The position numbers and the translations under genes are program-made. The notes below the pieces were generated by a model that was not told the DNA's origin, did not search any database, and worked only from the letters and a program-made list of their open reading frames with translations. Shown here in pieces: positions 52,087-58,357 of a stretch of 58,357 nucleotides of DNA. The stretch spans positions 1 to 58,357 of the forward strand of contig VSIX01000026.1 in NCBI GenBank assembly GCA_008086245.1, written 5' to 3'. Numbering within the stretch: position 1 is the first letter of the stretch; each line of letters begins with the position of its first letter. The DNA is from Candidatus Mcinerneyibacterium aminivorans. GTDB taxonomy: Bacteria > Macinerneyibacteriota > Macinerneyibacteria > Macinerneyibacteriales > Macinerneyibacteriaceae.

Positions 52087-53057
52087 GCAAAATAAAACTT
52101 GGAGTTATTGGCGTTGGTCATATGGGAAACTACCATGCAAGAATTTGTAATATGCTGAGAGACCATATAGACTTTGTTGGGGTCTGTGATATTAGAAAAA
52201 AAAGAGCAGATTTTATCGCTGATAAATATAATACTACTGCTTATTATGATTACAAAAAGCTTTTAAAAAAAGTTGATGCGGTCAATATCGCGGTTTCAAC
52301 GGATGAGCATTTTAGAGTGGCTAAAGGGTGCTTAAATGCAGGTGTTGATATTTTGTTAGAGAAACCTATGACTGATAATCTTAATGAAGCAAAAAAATTA
52401 ATTGAAATAGCAAAAAGGAAAAACCTGTCTTTTCATGTAGGCCATGTAGAGAGATTTAACTCGGCAGTTGTTGAACTAATGAAATTTTCACATGATTTAA
52501 AACCAATATCTTTACGGGCAAAAAGATTAGGCCCCCAGGGGGATAAAATTAGACACTCCGGTGTTATACTGGATTTAATGATACATGATATTGATATAAT
52601 GTTAAATATAATGGAATCAAAGGTTGTAGATATAAGTGCTTATGGGAAAAAAGTATATACTGATTATGAGGATATAGCAAATGTACAGCTGTTATTTGAG
52701 AATGGTTCTTTTGCAACTGTAAGTGCAAGTAGAATTACTCAGAAGAAAATAAGAACTCTTGATTTAACCATGCCAGATAAATATATATATCTGGATTATT
52801 CTGATGAAGATATTTATATTTATCGCAGAGGGAAGTCCAAAGATAGTGATGATAGCAAGATTAGAAAAGTAATTGATACCAATGTTGAAAAAATTCTTAT
52901 CGAAAAAAATAACCCATTAAAACTTGAAATAAAACATTTTATAAATGCAGTTAAGGGAAAAGAGAAATCTCAGTTTACTCCGGAGCAGAACTTGAAATCT
53001 CTAGAAATAGTTTTAAATGCTGAAAGAAAAGCAAAGAAATATTGGGATCAAACCTGA
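52083..53057 (+). CDS. Gfo/Idh/MocA-family oxidoreductase
   Basis: This is a 324-residue NAD(P)-dependent dehydrogenase. The Rossmann motif is GVIGVGHMGNYHARI, and the family motif LLEKPMTDNLNEAK contains the EKP active-site segment. GHVERFNSAV and LMIHDIDIML complete the pattern. Its place between lpxB and waaA suggests a sugar-nucleotide substrate. It might resemble GnnA, which oxidises UDP-GlcNAc at C3 for an amino-sugar lipid A, but the partner aminotransferase GnnB is not here. Substrate is unknown. Confidence 0.88.
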   Translation: MSKIKLGVIGVGHMGNYHARICNMLRDHIDFVGVCDIRKKRADFIADKYNTTAYYDYKKLLKKVDAVNIAVSTDEHFRVAKGCLNAGVDILLEKPMTDNLNEAKKLIEIAKRKNLSFHVGHVERFNSAVVELMKFSHDLKPISLRAKRLGPQGDKIRHSGVILDLMIHDIDIMLNIMESKVVDISAYGKKVYTDYEDIANVQLLFENGSFATVSASRITQKKIRTLDLTMPDKYIYLDYSDEDIYIYRRGKSKDSDDSKIRKVIDTNVEKILIEKNNPLKLEIKHFINAVKGKEKSQFTPEQNLKSLEIVLNAERKAKKYWDQT

Positions 53058-53058
53058 T

Positions 53059-54324
53059 ATGTTCTCTCTATTTTTTATAATTTATAATGTTTTAATTCTT
53101 ATAGTTATTTTTATATTGTTTCCTTATTTTTTTATAAGAGCCTATATAACCGGAAAAGACAAACATGGTTTATATCAAAGAATAGGTTTTATCCCAAAGA
53201 AAATATTAAAAAACAAAAATGTTTTATGGTTTCACTGTGTTTCGGCAGGAGAGGCTAAAGTTGCCGTTCCTGTAATTGAAAGGCTTCTTGACGATCATAA
53301 GATTACAATATCAGTTGGAACGGAAACAGGATATAGAATGATAAAAGAACATTTTCAAGATGAAGTTGATCTTTTTTATATGCCGGTTGATTTTATAATT
53401 CCTTTAAATAGAATTTTTAAAATATTAAAACCTAAAGCTTTAATAATTGTAGAAACTGAAATTTGGCCACAGCTTATAAGGCTGGCATATTTAAAAGATA
53501 TTCCTACTATATTAATAAATGGAAGAATGCCTCCAAAAGATTATAAAACATATAAGAGGTTTGGGTTTTTATTTAAACATATTTTTAGCATGTATGATGA
53601 ACTTCTTGTAACCAGTGAAAAAGAAAAGCAGCATTTTATGAATTGTGGTGCGAAAAAAGAAAAAATTGAAGTTTTTGGCAATATTAAATTTGATGTTTAT
53701 GACCCCGAAGGGTCCGATGATAAACGTATTCAAAAAATAAAAAGATTTTTTAAATCCGGCAATAAAAAGAAAAATATCGTTGTAGGTTCAACCCATCCCA
53801 ATGAAGAAAAAATTATTTTAAAACAGTTAAAAAAATTAAAAGATGAAGTAAGTATTATACTGGCTCCAAGACATATAGATAGAATAGATGAAATAGTTGA
53901 AGTTTTAAAAGGGCTTAACCTTTCCTATTCCAAAAGAAGTTCCGGACAACTTGATTGGGATAAAAATGTTATTTTATGGGATACAATGGGGGAGCTTGAT
54001 GTTCTTTATAAGTTTGCCGATATAGTTTTAGTGGGGGGAAGCTGGATTGATCAGGGGGGGCACAATATTATAGAACCTGCCATATGGGAAAAACCTATTA
54101 TTGTTGGTCCTTATATGTACAATTTTCAGGAGATATACGATTATTTTAGATCAAAGGATGCAATTATTGAAGCCCAAAAAGATAATATATATGAAAAGGT
54201 ATCCTTGCTCTTGAATAACAGGAAAATAAGAATGGAATTTTCAAGCAATGCAAAAAAGTGCATTCTCGAAAATAAAGGGGCTGTTAAAAAGTATAAAGAA
54301 GTTATAAAAAAGTATTTGGAATAA
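53059..54324 (+). CDS. waaA: Kdo transferase WaaA (KdtA)
   Basis: WaaA adds Kdo to lipid IVA. The 421-residue protein has an N-terminal membrane anchor (about 3-25), then YQRIGFIP, VSAGEAKVAVPVIE, and VETEIWPQLI. The C-terminal GT-B half has VVGSTHPNEEKIIL and GGSWIDQGGHNIIEPA. I chose ATG 53059, one base after the previous stop. An earlier in-frame ATG (53017) would add a charged extension before the anchor. Confidence 0.93.
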   Translation: MFSLFFIIYNVLILIVIFILFPYFFIRAYITGKDKHGLYQRIGFIPKKILKNKNVLWFHCVSAGEAKVAVPVIERLLDDHKITISVGTETGYRMIKEHFQDEVDLFYMPVDFIIPLNRIFKILKPKALIIVETEIWPQLIRLAYLKDIPTILINGRMPPKDYKTYKRFGFLFKHIFSMYDELLVTSEKEKQHFMNCGAKKEKIEVFGNIKFDVYDPEGSDDKRIQKIKRFFKSGNKKKNIVVGSTHPNEEKIILKQLKKLKDEVSIILAPRHIDRIDEIVEVLKGLNLSYSKRSSGQLDWDKNVILWDTMGELDVLYKFADIVLVGGSWIDQGGHNIIEPAIWEKPIIVGPYMYNFQEIYDYFRSKDAIIEAQKDNIYEKVSLLLNNRKIRMEFSSNAKKCILENKGAVKKYKEVIKKYLE

Positions 54325-54325
54325 A

Positions 54326-55219
54326 ATGAAAAAAATACAGTATATTGTTGAGTTTATATTTTTAAAGGTCTTTGCTTTTTTGATTAATATTTTTCCCTGG
54401 AAGTATAATAGATTACAGGCACAAGTTTTTAAACCACTTCTTTATATCATAGGAAATTACAAAAGGATTACAGAGGAAAATATAAAAGAATCTAATTTAA
54501 ATTTTAAAAAAAGAGGATATACTTTAAAAAGTTTCATGAATGAAGTTTTTTTGCAAAATATTCAAACATATATTGAGATGATTAAGCTTATGAAAATGAA
54601 TGAAGAAAAAATAAAAAAGCATCTGCAGTTTGAAAACAAAGAGGTATTAAAAGATTTGTATGAAAATCATAGAAAAGATGGAATAGTATTTGTATTGGCT
54701 CATATTGGTAATTGGGAAATCCTGGGACAGGCTGTAGCATATGATTATAAGCTTGCTGCAATAGCGAGAAGACAAAATAATCCTTTTACAGAAAAAATTA
54801 TTAGCAATATGAGAAAAAAATCTGGATTAAAAATAGTTTACAGGGAGGGAGCTGTTGCTTTTAAAGTTCTCAAGCTTTTAAAAAAAGGATATGGGGTAGG
54901 GTTTTTGAATGACCAGGATGGAGGGATTTCGGGAGTTACAACTGAATTTATGGGTAGAAAATGCTCTACTCCACAGGGGCCTGTAGCTATAGCTCTAAAA
55001 ACAAATTCTATTATATGTTTTACATACACCCTAAGAGATAAAAATGGTGATATAAAAGCATTTTTTGAAAAACCTTTCTACCCGGAGAAAAAATTTAAAT
55101 CCAGAGAGAAAAATATAAAATATAATTTACAGAAAATTATTGACATACAGGAAAGAATTATACACAAACATCCCACTCAATGGAACTGGCTTGCAAATAG
55201 ATGGAGAACAGAAAGATAA
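54326..55219 (+). CDS. lipid A late acyltransferase (LpxL/LpxM family)
   Basis: This is a 297-residue membrane-associated acyltransferase. The catalytic HX4E motif is H126-E131 (AHIGNWE). Other family marks are AIARRQNNPFTEKIISNMR, FLNDQDGG, FMGRKCSTPQGP, and the C-terminal HPTQWNWLANRW. It adds secondary acyl chains to Kdo-lipid A, and the following waaA order supports this. Chain length and position cannot be told. It ends 1 base before murJ. Confidence 0.9.
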   Translation: MKKIQYIVEFIFLKVFAFLINIFPWKYNRLQAQVFKPLLYIIGNYKRITEENIKESNLNFKKRGYTLKSFMNEVFLQNIQTYIEMIKLMKMNEEKIKKHLQFENKEVLKDLYENHRKDGIVFVLAHIGNWEILGQAVAYDYKLAAIARRQNNPFTEKIISNMRKKSGLKIVYREGAVAFKVLKLLKKGYGVGFLNDQDGGISGVTTEFMGRKCSTPQGPVAIALKTNSIICFTYTLRDKNGDIKAFFEKPFYPEKKFKSREKNIKYNLQKIIDIQERIIHKHPTQWNWLANRWRTER

Positions 55220-55220
55220 T

Positions 55221-56792
55221 ATGAAGAAAAAAATTAACATATTTCGTTCCGCTTTTTTTCAATCAGCTATAATATTTTCGAGCAAACTACTGGGACTTTT
55301 AAGAAATATTTTAATTGCCTCCTATTTCGGGGTATCCCCTCTTGCTTCTGCTTTTACTCTTGCCCTTATGATTCCTTATAAGTTGAGAAGGATTTTAGGG
55401 GAGTCGGCACTGGATGCTTTTTTCGTTCCTGTTTATACAGCAATGGACAAAAAATATGAATTAAAAAGAGTAAATTTCTTTATTTCCAATCTAATATCCT
55501 CTATTTCAGTATTAGTAATAATTATTATAATATTTGCCCAGATTTTCATGGGAGATATCCTGTCTGTAATTACACACGGATTGGCCGTTTCTTCTCCGGA
55601 AGCATTTTTATTTGGGGTTAGTCTTTCTAAAATTACAATACTTTTTTTATTTTCTATGCCTATAATTGCAATCTTTATGGGGTTGTTTCATGCTAATGGG
55701 AGTTTTTTGCTTCCCGCGACAAACTCAATAATTCTAAATATTTTTGTAATATTTTCTCTTGTGTATTTTTCCAGAATGGGAGATAGCCTAAAAGATGTTG
55801 GCTTTAAGGTAGGATATGCTTACATAATTGCAGGTATAGTTATTATTTTATATCAGTATTTTTTAATAAGAAAACGGTATAACTTTAAATTTTCCTTTAA
55901 TATTAATTTAAAAACAGAAGGGATCAAAAGGATTTTTAAGATGATGCTGCCGGCAACTTTAAGCATGGCAGTTTTTAATATTAATTTTTTAATTGATACT
56001 TTCCTGGCCTCTTTTATAAGAGGGGGGGCTGCAATTTCTGTATTTCGTTATTCTGAAATAATTGTACAGTTCCCCATCGGGGTTATTGGAGTGGCAATTT
56101 TTAACACCTCGCTTCCCTCATTAAGCAGACATGTAAAAGATGGGAATATTAAAAAATCAAAAAACATTTTTGAAAGGCTCCTTAGATTTTTAATATATTT
56201 GTCTCTACCTATTTCCTTCGGTATTTTTGCTATTAAACATAATTTTATAAGTTTAATCTATCAGTATAAGAATTTTAATGTTAGTGACGTAGGTCTTGTC
56301 ACAAATGTGCTGCAGTACTTTCTAATAGGATTAATAGGATTTTTAGGAGTAAGGATAGCTGCCTCCCTCTTTTATGCAAAAGAAGAAGTTCAAATTCCTT
56401 TGAAAGTAAGTGTGGTGGCAGTACTTGTCAATATTGTGTTGAATTTTATTCTTGTTGTCCATATGGAAACAGCTGGATTAGCTCTTGCTTCTTCAATTGC
56501 TGGTATTGTAAATATTGTGCTTTTAATATTAATTGCAAATAGAAAATATTTCAAAATAAATTTTAAAGAGATAGGAGTTACATTTATAAAAGCATTTGTT
56601 GCTTCTTTTGTTATGTATTTAATTGTTTCTCATATTTCTGGATTATTTGAAATAGAAAATATTGGTGATAGGATAGTATCAGTTCTGGTGCCTGTTATCG
56701 CAGGAATTATTAGCTATATTTTTCTCTCCTTAGTTCTTAAAATTCAAGAATTTAGCGATATTTTTAAAAATTTAGTTTTAAATAAAAAGTAA
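55221..56792 (+). CDS. murJ: lipid II flippase MurJ
   Basis: This is a 523-residue MOP-superfamily protein with about 14 membrane helices. It starts with the MurJ-type segments SKLLGLLRNILIASYFG and RRILGESALDAFFVPVYT. Other marks are SSISVLVIII and FPIGVIGVAIFNTSLPSLSR. MurJ flips lipid II for peptidoglycan. I chose ATG 55221; an earlier frame from 55140 starts inside the acyltransferase gene. It is the last gene of the lysS operon, followed by a terminator hairpin. Confidence 0.93.
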   Translation: MKKKINIFRSAFFQSAIIFSSKLLGLLRNILIASYFGVSPLASAFTLALMIPYKLRRILGESALDAFFVPVYTAMDKKYELKRVNFFISNLISSISVLVIIIIIFAQIFMGDILSVITHGLAVSSPEAFLFGVSLSKITILFLFSMPIIAIFMGLFHANGSFLLPATNSIILNIFVIFSLVYFSRMGDSLKDVGFKVGYAYIIAGIVIILYQYFLIRKRYNFKFSFNINLKTEGIKRIFKMMLPATLSMAVFNINFLIDTFLASFIRGGAAISVFRYSEIIVQFPIGVIGVAIFNTSLPSLSRHVKDGNIKKSKNIFERLLRFLIYLSLPISFGIFAIKHNFISLIYQYKNFNVSDVGLVTNVLQYFLIGLIGFLGVRIAASLFYAKEEVQIPLKVSVVAVLVNIVLNFILVVHMETAGLALASSIAGIVNIVLLILIANRKYFKINFKEIGVTFIKAFVASFVMYLIVSHISGLFEIENIGDRIVSVLVPVIAGIISYIFLSLVLKIQEFSDIFKNLVLNKK

Positions 56793-56800
56793 GCTAAAAA

Positions 56801-56827
56801 CTAAGGGGCAAAAAATATGCCCCTTAG
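56801..56827 (-). terminator. rho-independent terminator, best for the minus-strand gene
   Basis: CTAAGGGGCA (56801-56810) and TGCCCCTTAG (56818-56827) form a perfect 10-base stem with a 7-base loop. On the minus strand it is followed by TTTTTAG, a proper terminator for the SerA-like gene. On the plus strand it lies 9 bases after the murJ stop and may end that operon too. Confidence 0.85.
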
Positions 56828-56839
56828 TGTGAACATTGT

Positions 56840-57772
56840 TTAATTTACTTTGTGGGTTGTATCATCGTTTTTGAAATAGTTAACAATATTTTTGGCAGCA
56901 AGTTCTGCTGTTTTGATGTTTGCTTCTAAAGTTTGAGCTCCCATCTTTTTAGGAGTAGAAAAATATCTTTCGGGGAATTTTTCGGTTAAGGTGTCATGAA
57001 TATCAGGAGTTAAATCGGAAATATAATAAAAATTTTCCTTTTCCTTAAAAATTCTTAAAAGAGCATCTTCATCAATTACGGCTTTTCTAGCGGTGTTTAC
57101 AACCCTTGCCGTATTTTTTAAATTGGATAGAAGGTCGTAGTTGACAGTGTTTTTTGTTTTCTCATTACTCGGTAGATGTATAGAAATGTAATCACATTTT
57201 GAATATAGCTTATCTGCGGACTCTTCAGGTATAACACCGTTTTTGTTCATTTTCTCATCCTCTACAAAAGGATCATAAGCATGTACTTCCATGCCAAACC
57301 CTTTAGCTATTTTAGCTATATACTCTCCTACATGACCATATGCATGAATGCCAATTTTTTTGTTTCTTAACTCTCTTCCCGCTTTTGGGGTGAATTTGTT
57401 TCTTGCCATATAGAGCATCATACCAAATGCCAGCTCTGCTACGGCATTGGAGTTTTGGCCCGGACAATTAAATACAGGAATTCCTTTTTTTGCTGCATAT
57501 TTGGTGTCAATATTATCATATCCAGCTCCCCCTCGAACGATTATTTCCAAGTTTTTAGCTGCATCAATAACTTCACTGTCAATTTTGTCACTTCTGCAAA
57601 TAATTCCATTTGCGTTTTTAACTGCTTTTTTTAACTTTTCTTTAGATGTTTTATCTCCATATTCTTCTTTGTTAATTAAATTATAACCTTCTTCCTCAAA
57701 GATTTTTTTCATGGCTTCTTTTGCTTTTTCAGCAAAAGGTTTGTAAGTAGCAATTATAATATTTTTTGACAT
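56840..57772 (-). CDS. SerA-like D-2-hydroxyacid dehydrogenase, lysine in place of the catalytic histidine
   Basis: This is a 310-residue enzyme close to 3-phosphoglycerate dehydrogenase: RSDKIDSEVIDAA (60-72), GGAGYDNID, FNCPGQNSNAVAELAFGMML, and a cofactor motif in AYGHVGEYIA. R229 of NTARKAVIDEDAL is the expected substrate Arg. The usual TPHIGAST segment reads TPKKMGAQT (273-281), so Lys replaces the catalytic His. The usual DVFxxEP segment reads SDLTPDIHD. Lysine-type PGDH variants are known in some organisms, from memory. There is no C-terminal ACT domain. I chose ATG 57772, after AAAAAAGGAGG. Confidence 0.87.
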   Translation of the reverse strand: MSKNIIIATYKPFAEKAKEAMKKIFEEEGYNLINKEEYGDKTSKEKLKKAVKNANGIICRSDKIDSEVIDAAKNLEIIVRGGAGYDNIDTKYAAKKGIPVFNCPGQNSNAVAELAFGMMLYMARNKFTPKAGRELRNKKIGIHAYGHVGEYIAKIAKGFGMEVHAYDPFVEDEKMNKNGVIPEESADKLYSKCDYISIHLPSNEKTKNTVNYDLLSNLKNTARVVNTARKAVIDEDALLRIFKEKENFYYISDLTPDIHDTLTEKFPERYFSTPKKMGAQTLEANIKTAELAAKNIVNYFKNDDTTHKVN

Positions 57773-57814
57773 AAAAACCTCCTTTTTTTTTACAACAATC
57801 ATTTTTTCATATCT

Positions 57815-57842
57815 ATTATATCTAGATGTTAATAAGTGTCAA
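57815..57842 (-). promoter_or_regulatory. promoter of the SerA-like gene
   Basis: On the minus strand a perfect TTGACA (57842-57837) and a perfect TATAAT (57820-57815) are 16 bases apart, 42 bases before the start codon. Confidence 0.7.
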
Positions 57843-58198
57843 GAAAGGCATATAAAAAAATATAAAGAATAGCTTGCAAGCAGATAATAATGAAAAATTT
57901 TCAAAAGGTTTTTGCATTTTTCTTGCCTGCAGTAAGATGTTTTTTGTACTGTTTCCCAAAAGCTGAATTTAAATTCTCAATTTGACAACTCTCAATGCAG
58001 GTAAGAGCTTTTTTTTGCTTGCATTTTATGGAGTATCTGAAATTTATTCATATAAATCAAAAGGAAGAAAGTATTTGGTTATAACTTAATTTTTGTCCCA
58101 GTATTTGTTTGAAAAGTTAAATTTGCATAAGTTGTTTAAATTGAAAACAGATTGTAGACTCTACAAGACAGGTTATGGATAGTGGATGATAGATTTTC
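57843..58198. other. gene-free stretch
   Basis: I see no credible coding frame, RNA gene or repeat array in these 356 bases. It is AT-rich, with short palindromes only, such as GCTTGCAAGC at 57872-57881. It separates the divergent promoters of the SerA-like gene and the FecR-like gene. Confidence 0.6.
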
Positions 58199-58227
58199 TT
58201 GATTTCTTTCAAATTAAAACATATAAT
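58199..58227 (+). promoter_or_regulatory. promoter of the FecR-like gene
   Basis: TTGATT (58199-58204) and a perfect TATAAT (58222-58227) are exactly 17 bases apart, 36 bases before the start codon at 58264. Confidence 0.55.
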
Positions 58228-58263
58228 TTAAATTAGAATATTTTTTAACAATAGGGGGAGATT

Positions 58264-58357
58264 ATGAAAAAAAAGTTTTTTATAAGCTTGTTTTATATTT
58301 TCTGTGTATTTAATATAATTGCATTAAATGGGAAAATAACGTACTTAAAAGGCTCTG
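58264..58357 (+). CDS. N-terminus of an exported FecR-domain-like protein (partial)
   Basis: An open frame starts at ATG 58264 after GGGGGAG and runs off the window. It has a signal peptide (MKKKFFISLFYIFCVFNIIA) and then NGKITYLKGS. GKhTYLKG directly after a signal peptide is typical of FecR-domain proteins, which are periplasmic or surface proteins. Only 31 residues are visible, so the family call is tentative. Confidence 0.55.
   Translation, partial: MKKKFFISLFYIFCVFNIIALNGKITYLKGS

Noticed and set aside
53017-53058. Earlier start for waaA
   Set aside because: It adds a charged stretch before the membrane anchor and lies inside the dehydrogenase gene.
57872-57881. Palindrome GCTTGCAAGC as an operator
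   Set aside because: A single 10-base palindrome with no second copy I could find nearby. Chance is a fair explanation.
1-58357. CRISPR arrays, insertion sequences, prophage genes or integrases
   Set aside because: I saw no regularly spaced repeats, transposase motifs or integrase motifs. The tRNA genes are not followed by att-like duplications that I could detect by eye.

Overview
This window looks like the replication-origin neighbourhood of a very AT-rich, double-membraned (LPS-type) bacterium. It carries dnaA, dnaN, recF and dciA, two perfect parS sites beside parAB, and the rnpA-yidD-yidC-khpB-mnmE-mnmG-rsmG block. It also has an almost complete early lipid A and outer-membrane assembly set (lptD, bamA, skp, lpxD, lpxC, fabZ, lpxA, lpxB, waaA, an LpxL-type acyltransferase and Lol ABC genes). 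ClpC and the rnpA-to-rsmG order recall diderm Firmicutes-like or Fusobacteria-like lineages, but I cannot place the organism from sequence alone. It may be an uncultivated phylum.

Layout. 1-3448: end of a membrane protein, a DUF190 gene, lptD and a HypE/ThiL-like AIR-synthase-fold gene. 3439-9209 (minus): a two-component pair, then dciA, recF, dnaN and dnaA. 9210-9748: AT-rich gap with near-consensus DnaA boxes, the likely oriC. 9749-10168: three consecutive serine tRNAs. 10252-14242 (plus): an unknown membrane protein, murI and priA. 14239-19350 (minus): a 1703-residue protein with an N-terminal Ser/Thr-kinase-like domain, a decayed ATPase, a helical repeat region, a GAF-like domain, a GGEEF diguanylate cyclase and a second GAF-like domain. 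19351-19647: two parS sites between divergent promoters. 19648-22792: parA, parB, a PAP2-like membrane protein and a two-gene LysO exporter. 22931-25327: a dihydroorotate-dehydrogenase-like flavoprotein facing an FAD oxidoreductase. 25489-37077 (minus): rsmG back through mnmG, mnmE, khpB, yidC, yidD, rnpA, hflX, an M1 peptidase, guaB and tRNA-Gly. 37220-39232: a hybrid histidine kinase. 39310-56792: a 15-gene envelope operon from lysS to murJ, with a near-consensus promoter in front. 56840-57772 (minus): a SerA-like dehydrogenase. The right edge holds the start of a FecR-like exported protein.

How the genes fit together. The lysS-murJ operon links protein synthesis, ClpC proteolysis, lipoprotein release (Lol), outer-membrane protein insertion (BamA, Skp), lipid A and Kdo assembly, and lipid II flipping (MurJ). 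LptD at the left edge would insert the finished LPS. LpxH/LpxI, LpxK and Kdo synthesis genes are not in the window.

The most unusual observations are these. recF and rnpA are each broken by one base at an A10 tract, and in both an eleventh A would restore the whole protein. A kinase-to-c-di-GMP protein sits against the partition locus with a parS site in its upstream region. A SerA-like enzyme has lysine where the catalytic histidine is expected. A histidine kinase has a Met/His-rich sensor loop. All coordinates and motifs were read by eye; no database search was run.
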